Positions 39,469 to 47,482 of a stretch of DNA of 63,565 nucleotides are shown here, piece by piece (within the stretch, counting starts at the first letter, position 1; the number at the start of each line of letters is the position of its first letter). Source of the stretch: Erysipelotrichia bacterium. Its GTDB lineage: Bacteria > Bacillota_I > Bacilli_A > Erysipelotrichales > Erysipelotrichaceae. Below the pieces are notes generated by a model. That model was not told where the DNA came from. It worked only from the letters and a program-made list of their open reading frames with translations, and ran no database searches. Made by a program: the position numbers and the translations under genes. The DNA lies in NCBI GenBank assembly GCA_030525245.1, contig JAUNFB010000006.1, positions 1 through 63,565 on the forward strand, read 5' to 3'.

Positions 39469-40199
39469 TGGACTGCCTCCTTACATTCTCCGCATTTCGC
39501 CATCTCCCGCAATAAAATCAGTCCAAGCACCAGCACCAACAGGTGCCCGGCGGATTCCGTGCTGTGATCGATCTGATTCAGCGGCCACGGCAGAAGCGTG
39601 AAGAGATTTCCCACGATTCCAGTAAAAACGATGGGGTTGCAAAAAGATGCGAGTATCCGATGTGCTGTGTTTTTCAGAGGGAGCATCTTTTTCCAGATCA
39701 TAACGATCATCACGACGGAAAGCAGCACATCGCAGATAATATACGATGCCAGCAGCGGCACGGCGTTGCAGTAGAAGACCTTGTTGGCAATTTCAGCTGC
39801 CGCCTGCATATCGCCGTATTTCACAAAGATAAACTTGAAGATCAGAGCCACATTCGTGAACATGGCGTGAACATAGCCCCAGCAGACCGTGCCGGTGAGA
39901 TAGGCGATCTGAAACAGCTTGACCCATTTCTGCTGCTTCGGTTGGGTGAGGTGCAGCTTCAGGAGCTTCCACATCTGGTGAAAGCCGATGTAATAGAGCG
40001 CTGTTCCCAGCATACCGCAGATGGTACTGACCACCATGCGCCAGGTCGCCATATCCAGATAGGCCACCTTGACCATCAGTCCGATGGATTCTGTGCTTTG
40101 GTTTTTCCCGGTCGCCGCAAACAAGAAGTCGCCAATAACATAGAGCAAGCACCCGATCATGCCCGCAATAAGCGCTCGTTTTTCTTTACTCATTTTCAT
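39465..40199 (-). CDS. Polytopic membrane protein, DUF6796-like
   Basis: A 244-residue protein with about seven hydrophobic helices and no obvious catalytic motif. The look ('GDFLFAATG' early; 'WATWRM'-like 'MATWRMVVSTICGMLGTALYYIGF') fits a family of unknown membrane proteins often found near TetR regulators; that name is a recollection, not a search result. It overlaps its neighbours on both sides by 4 bp, so it is firmly part of the operon. It may act in transport or as a membrane partner of the nearby enzymes. Confidence 0.7.
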   Translation of the reverse strand: MKMSKEKRALIAGMIGCLLYVIGDFLFAATGKNQSTESIGLMVKVAYLDMATWRMVVSTICGMLGTALYYIGFHQMWKLLKLHLTQPKQQKWVKLFQIAYLTGTVCWGYVHAMFTNVALIFKFIFVKYGDMQAAAEIANKVFYCNAVPLLASYIICDVLLSVVMIVMIWKKMLPLKNTAHRILASFCNPIVFTGIVGNLFTLLPWPLNQIDHSTESAGHLLVLVLGLILLREMAKCGECKEAVQ

Positions 40200-41047
40200 T
40201 GTCTGCCTCCGAATCCGATCTTCACGATCTGCATTTTCATCATGCCATCGCCAACCTTTGCGAGGAAACGGAAGAAGCCGCTGATGGACGGGTCACGAAG
40301 GTCGTTGTAGCCCAACATATATCCACGGCTCGTGATCTGCAAACGGCTATCCCACAGGGAAAGCTCGCTTTTTGCGTCCGAAACCGCAAAATATGCGCCC
40401 ACATCCTTGATTTTCGCGCTCTTGAGCCAGGTCTTGGCAATCATTTTCACCGCCATCCGGTTCGCCGCGTCAAATACCAGCACGCCGCCAGGGAAAGCAT
40501 CCGCCATTTTTTGAACCAAAGCCTTGACTTGCTCGGTTAAAAAGTAGTAGAACACGCCGGAAGCAAAGAACACCGCACCTCCCGATGCATTGATTTTCTT
40601 AAACCATTCGGTATTATTCAAATCGCATGGGATGTTTTCCTCCCGCTCTCCGGCTGGCAGCAGTTCGTTGCGCACCGCAATCACATCGGGAAAGTCTAGA
40701 TTGTAGATCTTGCAGCTGCCGTTGTCGCAGTTTCTTCCGGTGCTGTCCAGTCCACAACCCAAATTGACAACCGCCGCATTGGGATGGTCTTTCAGGTAAT
40801 CTCTTATTTCCCACGCCAGATCGTTCTGCCGCATGGCAACCTCCAGCGAACCGAAGCGCTGCATAAGGCTGCGAGCATTCTTATCTGCACCTGAAAAGTC
40901 ATTATCGATTTGGTCGATCAGGCGTATCGCCGTTTCATCCCGATAGAGATTTGGATATAGCTCTGAGCAGACCTTCCGCGCATACAGCGGAATGATCAGT
41001 GTTTCCTGCACGGTGTTTTTCTCAATTTTATATTTCATATGTAACAC
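40196..41047 (-). CDS. Leucine carboxyl methyltransferase-type (LCM/TcmP-like) methyltransferase
   Basis: A 283-residue SAM-dependent O-methyltransferase of the LCM family (PPM1/TcmP-like). The SAM site is 'VVNLGCGLDSTGR' (about 94-106), followed by 'NLDFPDVIAVRNELLP', and then 'FFASGVFYYFLTEQV', which match the family's 'DLPEVI..R..LL' and 'EG.lmYL' blocks. Members methylate carboxyl groups of proteins or small metabolites. It directly abuts the alpha/beta hydrolase gene. Confidence 0.88.
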   Translation of the reverse strand: MLHMKYKIEKNTVQETLIIPLYARKVCSELYPNLYRDETAIRLIDQIDNDFSGADKNARSLMQRFGSLEVAMRQNDLAWEIRDYLKDHPNAAVVNLGCGLDSTGRNCDNGSCKIYNLDFPDVIAVRNELLPAGEREENIPCDLNNTEWFKKINASGGAVFFASGVFYYFLTEQVKALVQKMADAFPGGVLVFDAANRMAVKMIAKTWLKSAKIKDVGAYFAVSDAKSELSLWDSRLQITSRGYMLGYNDLRDPSISGFFRFLAKVGDGMMKMQIVKIGFGGRQ

Positions 41048-41821
41048 TCACTTTCTGATAAATGGTAGCTCCGGCATACAGTCACGCTCGGCGATGTGGG
41101 CCAGCATTCCGGCGAACCCCTTCGGATCGCGTATCTGATATTGCATATGCTCATATCCCTCAAAGATGGGATAGTTGCCGTATGGATAGGCGTTCATCAC
41201 CGCCTGCCGGTATTTGAAATGCTCCTCTTTGCTGCCGAACTCGAAATAAGTATGCTTTTGCAGCTTCTCGGGAAGCGGCGGAAAGGGCTTGTCCTCCAGA
41301 CTGTCCGCCATCTGGCGGCGCAGATTGCCATACCGCAGTGCCTTGCCTGCGGCGATAAAGTAGGGCTTGATACTCTCGTCATCGCACCACAGAATCTTTT
41401 TCAGCGTACCACCCTTCGACCAATATAGGCTCTTGATGGCAAAATACAGAAACGGCGTCATGATACGGCGCGTACCTTTTCCGATTTGCGCAAACTGCCC
41501 GCCGTCAAAGAAAGCGTGCTCCACGGGCAGCTTCGTCTGCGTCAGAAACGCCATGGCAAGGTCTGCACCGATGGAAGAAGCGACCACCATCGCCAGCCGC
41601 TCCACGCCCTGTCGATGCAGAAAGTCCTCCACCTGCCGTATTTCGTCCAGCTTGCTGACATATTTCTGCCCCTCGCAGTAAACGGTGGAGGTGGGCAAGA
41701 TGCAGAAATATCGATCCTGCAAATACCTCGCAATCGGTTCGCTGCTCGCTCCTGTCACACCCATTGCATGAAAGAACAGCACGGCAGGATTCCTCCTGTC
41801 GCCATATGTTTGAAACAGCAT
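41048..41821 (-). CDS. Alpha/beta hydrolase
   Basis: A 257-residue alpha/beta hydrolase. The oxyanion region is 'LFFHAMGVTGASSEP' (about 15-29), and the likely nucleophile serine is in 'VVASSIGADLA' (near 90), a variant of G-x-S-x-G with Ala before Ser. The catalytic His is probably in 'EGYEHMQYQ' near the end. It lies between the LCM methyltransferase and a small membrane protein and may hydrolyse an ester or amide made or protected by its neighbours. Confidence 0.82.
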   Translation of the reverse strand: MLFQTYGDRRNPAVLFFHAMGVTGASSEPIARYLQDRYFCILPTSTVYCEGQKYVSKLDEIRQVEDFLHRQGVERLAMVVASSIGADLAMAFLTQTKLPVEHAFFDGGQFAQIGKGTRRIMTPFLYFAIKSLYWSKGGTLKKILWCDDESIKPYFIAAGKALRYGNLRRQMADSLEDKPFPPLPEKLQKHTYFEFGSKEEHFKYRQAVMNAYPYGNYPIFEGYEHMQYQIRDPKGFAGMLAHIAERDCMPELPFIRK

Positions 41822-41831
41822 TTCTATCGCC

Positions 41832-42329
41832 TCAGCTTTCCATAAAAAGCATCATGATCGCCGCCAGCGCTGCTGAAATGACCGCCATGCCCACCGTGCC
41901 GAACAGCCACTTTTTTGCCTTGTCCTTGATGGTAATATAAGGTTTTAAATCCTCTGTGCCGGGGATCGTCCATGCGTTTGTGTGCCCGACCCAGAGTTCG
42001 TCAACGAGAAAACGGTCCATCAGATTCATCACCGATAGAATAATGAGCAGTTGCCAGAATCCCGTCAGAAAGTCCCGTGTACCATTCACCATATAGACAC
42101 AGACCAACACATAGGCAATATAGCCGGGAACACATACTGCTTTGAAAATCAAAGCGTTCCGCTTTATTTTTTCGTGTGTTGTGAGCCCCAACTTTACGCA
42201 CCTGTCCTGAACTTCGGAGCTATAAAGATGAACCATGCCCACCGCGCTCTTGCGGATACCGATGGCGCAAACCAGAATGAGCAGAACGCCCAGCCCGATG
42301 CCCTCCAAAAATACTTGTAAAATCATCAT
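41832..42329 (-). CDS. Small membrane protein of unknown function
   Basis: A 165-residue protein with four predicted helices (about 5-25, 65-85, 90-110 and 140-160). A conserved-looking soluble loop includes 'VDELWVGHTNAWTIPGTEDL'. I do not recognise the family with confidence. It is 8 bp downstream of the ZIP gene and 10 bp upstream of the hydrolase gene. Confidence 0.65.
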   Translation of the reverse strand: MMILQVFLEGIGLGVLLILVCAIGIRKSAVGMVHLYSSEVQDRCVKLGLTTHEKIKRNALIFKAVCVPGYIAYVLVCVYMVNGTRDFLTGFWQLLIILSVMNLMDRFLVDELWVGHTNAWTIPGTEDLKPYITIKDKAKKWLFGTVGMAVISAALAAIMMLFMES

Positions 42330-42337
42330 TAACCTCC

Positions 42338-43114
42338 TTATCCCAAAGCCACATCCAGCATCATCATGACGCTGAATCCTACTGCAAAGAATACCGTACC
42401 GATATTTGAGTGCCTACCCTGCGACATTTCAGGAATCAACTCCTCTACCACCACATAGAGCATCGCACCGGCGGCAAAGCTCAGAAGGTATGGTAGCGCA
42501 CGAATAATGAACTGTGCGGCAACAATCGTCAGCACTGCGCCGATTGGTTCAACCACACCGGAAAGAACACCGCCGAGAAAAGCTCGACCCTTGCTTTCAC
42601 CCTCTGCTCGGAGCGGCATGGAAATGATCGCGCCCTCAGGAAAGTTCTGAATGGCGATTCCCAGAGACAGGGCAAGTGCACTCGCTGCCGTGATCTGTGT
42701 ATTTCCCGCAAGAAAACCCGCATACATCACCCCGACCGCCATTCCCTCCGGGATGTTATGTAAGGTCACAGCCAGCACCATCATGGTGGTGCGCGCGAGC
42801 TTGCTTTTCGGTCCCTCCGCCTGCTCACTTCCCACATGAAGATGTGGAATCAAATGGTCAAGCATGAGTAGAAACAGCACGCCGCCCCAAAAGCCGATAA
42901 AAGCTGGAAGAAAGGACAGCTTACCCATTTCCTCCGACTGTTCAATGGCGGGGATCAACAGGCTCCAGATGGACGCTGCCACCATCACGCCGGCGGCAAA
43001 GCCGGCGAGGGAACGCTGTATCAAATCACTAAGCTTTTTTTTCATAAAGAATACACAGAACGCACCCAGCGTTGTGCCTAAAAAGGGAATCAGTATTCCA
43101 AGAAAGATTTCCAT
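42338..43114 (-). CDS. ZIP-family metal ion transporter
   Basis: A 258-residue divalent cation permease with eight helices. The metal-site motifs are in helices 4 and 5: 'TLHNIPEGMAVG' (HNxPEG) and 'IQNFPEGAIIS' with 'GVVEPIGAV' after. A His-containing cytosolic loop ('DHLIPHLHVGSEQ') precedes helix 4. Zinc, iron or manganese import (or export, as some bacterial ZIPs) is possible. A metal carrier here hints that an operon enzyme needs metal. Confidence 0.92.
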   Translation of the reverse strand: MEIFLGILIPFLGTTLGAFCVFFMKKKLSDLIQRSLAGFAAGVMVAASIWSLLIPAIEQSEEMGKLSFLPAFIGFWGGVLFLLMLDHLIPHLHVGSEQAEGPKSKLARTTMMVLAVTLHNIPEGMAVGVMYAGFLAGNTQITAASALALSLGIAIQNFPEGAIISMPLRAEGESKGRAFLGGVLSGVVEPIGAVLTIVAAQFIIRALPYLLSFAAGAMLYVVVEELIPEMSQGRHSNIGTVFFAVGFSVMMMLDVALG

Positions 43115-43140
43115 TTATCTCACCTCATTTGTGTTAAATA

Positions 43141-43842
43141 TTACTTGTTTCGCCGGAATCCCACTTCATCTTGGTATTCGGGATGTTCCTTCAAATACGG
43201 GTCCTGATCGCCACAGATGGTATAGTCGCACCGGCAGCCGTCCACGCAGGTAGTCGTCCGCACCAGCTTAGCATGGAGCAGTTCCATGGACGCATAGTCC
43301 ACATTGCACAGGGCGGGCATAATGTCCGTAAAGCCGAACTGCTTGGCAAACTCCGCTGCCGGGCACGCCGTAAATTCGTAATAGATCGGTTTACCGTTTT
43401 CGTAAGGCGCAATCGTCATTTCATAATCATGCCATGCGTCACAGCGCTTTTTGGCAGTGTTGAATGCCCGGTACATCAGCTTTCTCCAAAACGGCTTGTT
43501 GATGTCAACAAAGCGCAGCTTACGGAACGAAGGCAGGATCAGATTCTCTTCTATCTCTTCGATCTCGCGGAATGTGACTACATCCCGGCACACATCGTAA
43601 TAGCACATAATGGCGATGCAGTCATAAGTGCCGCCCGCGCCGTTGTGAAAATTCTTCTTGCCGCCGAGGTCGGTGCGCCAGTTGGCGAGAAGCTCTGCAT
43701 ATTTCAGCTGCACCTGCTCCCAGACCGCCTTTCTTTTTTCAATCGGATAGTGCAGCGCGATTTTCTTCTGAATTTCCTTCTTGCAGGGCCTAGAGTACAG
43801 CACATGACAACTACGGTCAAATTGCAATTCGTTGTCTTTCAT
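43141..43842 (-). CDS. ATC-hydrolase family protein, second member
   Basis: A 233-residue relative of the 38824-39468 protein: 'YYEFTACPAAEFAKQFGF', then 'PALCNVDYASME', then 'RTTTCVDGCRCDYTICGDQDP', again with a late Cys cluster and a following Asp. The match to the other member is strongest in these last ~80 residues. Substrate unknown. Its ATG overlaps the stop of the metallo-hydrolase gene (ATGA), placing it as the first island gene in a coupled transcript. Confidence 0.75.
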   Translation of the reverse strand: MKDNELQFDRSCHVLYSRPCKKEIQKKIALHYPIEKRKAVWEQVQLKYAELLANWRTDLGGKKNFHNGAGGTYDCIAIMCYYDVCRDVVTFREIEEIEENLILPSFRKLRFVDINKPFWRKLMYRAFNTAKKRCDAWHDYEMTIAPYENGKPIYYEFTACPAAEFAKQFGFTDIMPALCNVDYASMELLHAKLVRTTTCVDGCRCDYTICGDQDPYLKEHPEYQDEVGFRRNK

Positions 43843-44702
43843 CTTCCCACACCTTTTAAATACTCGCCATTTGCGTTTTCTTCGGTATCATCCGATTCGT
43901 TATAGGCATCATATGGTGCTGTTGGATCATTCACCCGTTTTTTAAATGGTGAGCAAATCTCATCTTTATGGGCAAAAGCAAACTCAAAATTATCCGTCCA
44001 ACCGGTATGACCGGTAATAAATAACGGATGAATATTTTCCTCCTTTAGCCTGTTTTCCAATAGTGCCAGTGATTTCACCGCCAATTTATTATCTTCCGCC
44101 AAAGCTGAAATAAAACTGTAACCACCATCAGCACCAAACCAAATAGTATCGCCGGTAAATAAATATTTATCATCGATTAAATAAACCATATGTCCCCAAG
44201 TATGTCCGGGTACCAAGAAACATTCAATTTTTATATCATCTATATAAAATATTTCCTTATCCTTTAACAACACCTTTTCATTATTAATAGTCACTTGCGG
44301 CAGTTTATACAAATGATAAATAACTTTACGTCGCATCTCTCCTGTCAAATATTTGTTTTCAATCTCTCCGATATACAATTTGGCTTTATTAAATAAACCT
44401 AAACTGTCTTTTTCCACTGCACCGACATGATCGGTATCTTGGTGAGTAATTAAAATATGCTTGATATCCTGCGGCTTAATTTTTAACCATTCCATCTTCT
44501 CCGGCAAGCGATCGTAATTATATCCAGCATCGATCATTATGGTAGTCCCATTTTTACGATAGAAAAAAATGTTAGCAACCCATTCACGCACACAAGCTAC
44601 CCTATCATCAATCCAGCCAGTATTTAACGGTTTAAATATCTGCTTCCCTCGATACATTTTACTCATTTCCTTTTTTTGAAATTCTGTTGCTTTTTTACTC
44701 AT
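43839..44702 (-). CDS. Metallo-beta-lactamase-fold hydrolase
   Basis: A 287-residue binuclear metal hydrolase. The metal motif is THQDTDHVG (HxDxxDH type, near 88-96), with GHTWGHM and FTGDTIWFG later and a final His in 'FITGHTGWTDN'. Possible activities include lactonase or glyoxalase-like thioesterase. ATG 44702 is chosen because GAGGA precedes it. The gene is AT-rich like the host, unlike the operon it leads. A perfect palindrome covers its promoter region. Confidence 0.88.
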   Translation of the reverse strand: MSKKATEFQKKEMSKMYRGKQIFKPLNTGWIDDRVACVREWVANIFFYRKNGTTIMIDAGYNYDRLPEKMEWLKIKPQDIKHILITHQDTDHVGAVEKDSLGLFNKAKLYIGEIENKYLTGEMRRKVIYHLYKLPQVTINNEKVLLKDKEIFYIDDIKIECFLVPGHTWGHMVYLIDDKYLFTGDTIWFGADGGYSFISALAEDNKLAVKSLALLENRLKEENIHPLFITGHTGWTDNFEFAFAHKDEICSPFKKRVNDPTAPYDAYNESDDTEENANGEYLKGVGR

Positions 44703-44718
44703 ATAATTCCTCTTTGTC

Positions 44719-44738
44719 AAGTTAGCATATGCTAACTT
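44719..44738. promoter_or_regulatory. Perfect 20-bp palindromic operator
   Basis: AAGTTAGCATATGCTAACTT, ending 16 bp upstream of the metallo-hydrolase start codon. Its position suggests a repressor site controlling this gene and the downstream island operon. No regulator gene lies adjacent. Confidence 0.7.
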
Positions 44739-44787
44739 AATCTCAGTTTATCCTATCACAATTAGTTTAAAAATCAATATTTTTCGA

Positions 44788-44820
44788 CAAAAAAGGTTAT
44801 GATTTTAATTATCATAACCT
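44788..44820 (-). terminator. Terminator after the bile salt hydrolase gene
   Basis: A perfect 10-bp stem (44794-44803 with 44811-44820) followed by six T on the minus strand. Confidence 0.9.
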
Positions 44821-44830
44821 CTTATTACTA

Positions 44831-45805
44831 TTAATTTTGATAATAAACCATTTCTTTATCTTCTAAATCATATTGATAGATGTCGGATCCATCTAAATCT
44901 GCTTTATGCATATTTACCGCTCTGATTTGATGATTAAAGTAAGTAGTATAATAATATATTCCTTTATCACAATTCATACAACTGCTGTAAATCGTATATT
45001 CATACTCACCTTTACGAACCTCACAACAGCCCATCTGCTGTTCAACACTGCCCAAAATATGCAAAAATTGTGTAACACTGTTCATCTCGTCATTTTTACT
45101 TACACTGTTCATTTTAGTAAAACAGCATTTGATAAAGCGTGAAGAACTGCTTAAATCCCCAGGCATTCCCATTGCTCCCATACCACGGGAATATGTTTTC
45201 AAATCTAAAGATGAAGAAAATGTGTTTTTCGGATCTTTACTGGTCAAATGCATATAATTATTCAAATTAAACATCTGCATTTCAAACGGAGGATTATTGG
45301 TCAAAACTCCTGTTTTATTCTCATAAATATGTAATCCGTTCTTCATTGATTCCACTACAAGGCATTCCTTCTTATCGGCGATCAACCAATGCAATTGTGA
45401 TGGCGGAAACTTGTCCGAGAACGGCTCATCATCAATATTAATATTGCGCAATATTTTTTTGACACTCTTTACACTATCGCATTTTGCCAATAAATAAGGA
45501 ACAAATTCAAATTGAGCTAAATTAAATTTATTCTTTTTCACCGGAAAATAATGGGCATTGCCGACAAAATTCAATCCGGCTATTGCCAAACCCTTTTCAT
45601 TGACTCCATCAAAATAAAGCGGAAAACCATTTTCCACAATACCCATACCGATAATACCGTAATGTTCTTTCAAATCTTCCATATGATTGAAATGTAAAAC
45701 GAAATTACGGGGTGTAATCAGAACTTTTTGACCGTACTCAAAATCATAATCCAAATTCCTACCCATATAAAAATTATCCGTTTTATAAGTTATTGCTGTA
45801 CACAT
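44831..45805 (-). CDS. bsh: Bile salt hydrolase (choloylglycine hydrolase)
   Basis: Deconjugates glycine- and taurine-conjugated bile acids. The 324-residue Ntn hydrolase starts MCTAIT, giving the catalytic Cys2 after Met removal. Other active-site residues fit: Arg16 and Asp19 (GRNLDYDF), Asn79 (GLNF), Asn in VLTNNPPF (near 171) and Arg in SSSSRFIK. Many stretches agree with the Clostridium perfringens enzyme as I recall it (e.g. 'TSCMCLEKGIYYYNTY' against 'SSCMNCDKGIYYYTTY'). A penicillin V acylase role is less likely. Monocistronic. Confidence 0.9.
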   Translation of the reverse strand: MCTAITYKTDNFYMGRNLDYDFEYGQKVLITPRNFVLHFNHMEDLKEHYGIIGMGIVENGFPLYFDGVNEKGLAIAGLNFVGNAHYFPVKKNKFNLAQFEFVPYLLAKCDSVKSVKKILRNINIDDEPFSDKFPPSQLHWLIADKKECLVVESMKNGLHIYENKTGVLTNNPPFEMQMFNLNNYMHLTSKDPKNTFSSSLDLKTYSRGMGAMGMPGDLSSSSRFIKCCFTKMNSVSKNDEMNSVTQFLHILGSVEQQMGCCEVRKGEYEYTIYSSCMNCDKGIYYYTTYFNHQIRAVNMHKADLDGSDIYQYDLEDKEMVYYQN

Positions 45806-45828
45806 ATCAATGTCCTCCTATTGATTTC

Positions 45829-45834
45829 ATTATA
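45829..45834 (-). promoter_or_regulatory. Probable -10 box of the bile salt hydrolase gene
   Basis: TATAAT on the minus strand 24 bp before the ATG, with TTGGAA further upstream at short (15 bp) spacing. Confidence 0.45.
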
Positions 45835-46010
45835 CTATTATTCAATTACTTCCAATGCTTATTTGCCCAAACAAAACTTTTATAACATTCAACTAACAAT
45901 TACAAATTATGCGAACGCAAAGTATGTTTCATAAATTTATTGTTGTTATTTTATCTTCCATTCACACTTCATTTTTAAATGAGACAAATCATTTTAAATG
46001 AATTTTAATA

Positions 46011-46024
46011 AGTAAATGTTTACT
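46011..46024. promoter_or_regulatory. Palindromic operator upstream of the PAP2 gene
   Basis: AGTAAATGTTTACT, a 6-bp inverted repeat around TG, lying 8 bp upstream of the likely -10 box. Confidence 0.45.
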
Positions 46025-46031
46025 ATTGTAT

Positions 46032-46037
46032 TATAAT
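46032..46037 (+). promoter_or_regulatory. Probable -10 box of the PAP2 gene
   Basis: TATAAT 32 bp before the ATG on the plus strand; no clear -35. Confidence 0.45.
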
Positions 46038-46069
46038 TTGTTTAACTTTTAGTATACAGAGGTGATATT

Positions 46070-46627
46070 ATGCTTAACTGGATTGTATCTATTGATTGGT
46101 CAATTCTTAATTTCATTCAACAATACCTGCAATGTGAATTTTTAAATACTTTACTGACATTAATAACTCACTTAGGCGACAGCGGTATAATCTGGATCTT
46201 ATGGGCAATAATTTTAATTATTCAAAAGCGTTATCGCAAATATGGTTATCTGCTGCTGCTTTCATTAACTGTCGGATTGTTGATTGGTAACATCACCTTA
46301 AAACCACTAATTGCTCGCGACAGACCGTGTTGGATTGAAAATGTACCTTTATTAATTGCCAATCCGCATGATTATTCCTTCCCCAGCGGACACACTCTTT
46401 CTTCAGTAATAGCTGCTTATATTTTGACAGTGGCTAACCGTAAATTCGGCTATGTTGCTGTTCCTTTAGCTTTACTGATCGCTTTTTCCCGACTTTATCT
46501 TTATGTTCATTTCCCTTCTGATGTTCTAGCAGCTGTGGTCATCGGCTTGATCATCGGCTATGCGATGAATAATATTTATAAAAGTATTATAATAAAAGAC
46601 AGTCTCTATAAATCAGGACTGTCTTAA
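46070..46627 (+). CDS. PAP2-family membrane phosphatase
   Basis: A 185-residue integral membrane phosphatase with about five to six helices. All three catalytic motifs are present: KPLIARDRP (about 84-92), PSGHT (near 105-109) and SRLYLYVHFPSD (near 145-156). Likely substrates are undecaprenyl pyrophosphate, phosphatidylglycerophosphate or similar lipid phosphates. The gene is alone on its strand, starts after GAGGTG, and its 3' end carries the terminator of the convergent PTS genes. Confidence 0.92.
   Translation: MLNWIVSIDWSILNFIQQYLQCEFLNTLLTLITHLGDSGIIWILWAIILIIQKRYRKYGYLLLLSLTVGLLIGNITLKPLIARDRPCWIENVPLLIANPHDYSFPSGHTLSSVIAAYILTVANRKFGYVAVPLALLIAFSRLYLYVHFPSDVLAAVVIGLIIGYAMNNIYKSIIIKDSLYKSGLS
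46589..46625 (-). terminator. Terminator of the mannose-family PTS genes
   Basis: A perfect 9-bp stem AAGACAGTC/GACTGTCTT (46596-46604 with 46617-46625) with TTTTATT on the minus strand, located inside the 3' end of the convergent PAP2 gene. Confidence 0.78.
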
Positions 46628-46652
46628 ATACCTATATAATAATATATTTTTA

Positions 46653-47480
46653 TTAACCACCGAATACAGGTAAACTTTCAATAATCGCTAATGCAAAGGC
46701 GAAGATTACCAAACCCAACAAAATGGTTGTTGTCTTTTTGCCTTTTTTAACATAATGATATGTTACAAAGCTTAAAACTAAAGGTAATAATTTTGGCATG
46801 AAAGCATCAAAGATATCCTTTTGTAAAGAAGTGGTCCAACCATCAAATGTAAAGGAAATAGTAGTGGTAAAACCGACAGTTTTACAAATCATATAACCTA
46901 CAACAGTAGCACCCAAGATTTTAGCTGCAACAGTAAAGTTTTCCAATAAACCACCTTCGGTCGCACTGGCAATAAATTCCATTCCCTTATGATAGCCCAA
47001 TCCATAACCGAAATAACGCATTGCCCAAGCAACTGCATTAAACAATACAACAAAGATAACTGCACCAAACGCACTGCCTTGAGCGGCAAAACCTAAACCG
47101 ATACCGATACTGATTGTTCTCCATGAACCCCATAAAATAGCATCACCAAAGCCTGATAAAGGTCCCATTAAGGCAGTTTTAATCGCACTGATTGAACCAC
47201 GGTCAAAATCAGGATTGTTTTTGGCTTCCTCTTCCATAGCCATAGAAACACCCATTACAAATGTACCCAATTGCGGAGTGATATTAAATAACTCGGTATG
47301 TCTTAATAAACTGTTTGCGTATTCTTCCGGATCATCTTTATACAATTCTTTTAAGAAAGGGATCATCGCATAACCAAATCCTAATCCTTGTTGACGAGCA
47401 TAAGTGTTACATCCTTGCAAAGCCAAAGATCTCCAGAAGGATTTCTTCATTTCTTCTCTTTTAAACATATCGTTAGCCAT
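46653..47480 (-). CDS. PTS EIID component, mannose/fructose/sorbose family
   Basis: A 275-residue membrane subunit of a mannose-family permease. The N-terminal 'SFWRSLALQGCNTYARQQGLGF' region, 'MGPLSGFGDAILWGSWRTI' and a C-terminal hydrophobic helix followed by a second one are characteristic. It lies 2 bp downstream of the EIIC gene remnant. Because EIIC is broken by the prophage, this subunit should be non-functional in the lysogen unless EIIC is restored. Confidence 0.93.
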   Translation of the reverse strand: MANDMFKREEMKKSFWRSLALQGCNTYARQQGLGFGYAMIPFLKELYKDDPEEYANSLLRHTELFNITPQLGTFVMGVSMAMEEEAKNNPDFDRGSISAIKTALMGPLSGFGDAILWGSWRTISIGIGLGFAAQGSAFGAVIFVVLFNAVAWAMRYFGYGLGYHKGMEFIASATEGGLLENFTVAAKILGATVVGYMICKTVGFTTTISFTFDGWTTSLQKDIFDAFMPKLLPLVLSFVTYHYVKKGKKTTTILLGLVIFAFALAIIESLPVFGG

Positions 47481-47482
47481 AA

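Larger units (their letters stand above)
38167..43842 (-). other. GC-rich, probably acquired eight-gene operon
   Basis: By eye these genes are about half G+C while their neighbours are nearer one third, and the coding density is very high with start-stop overlaps. No integrase or transposase was seen at either end. The segment runs from a methyltransferase to an ATC-hydrolase-like gene that joins the resident metallo-hydrolase gene through an ATGA overlap. Confidence 0.65.

Noticed and set aside
39543..40310. Long plus-strand open frame of about 255 codons inside the GC-rich operon
   Set aside because: It lies antisense to two well-supported overlapping genes, lacks a ribosome site and has His/Gln/Arg-rich shadow composition.
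43171..43905. Plus-strand open frame of about 244 codons opposite the ATC-hydrolase-like gene
   Set aside because: Antisense shadow of a GC-rich gene, no ribosome site, no recognisable motifs.
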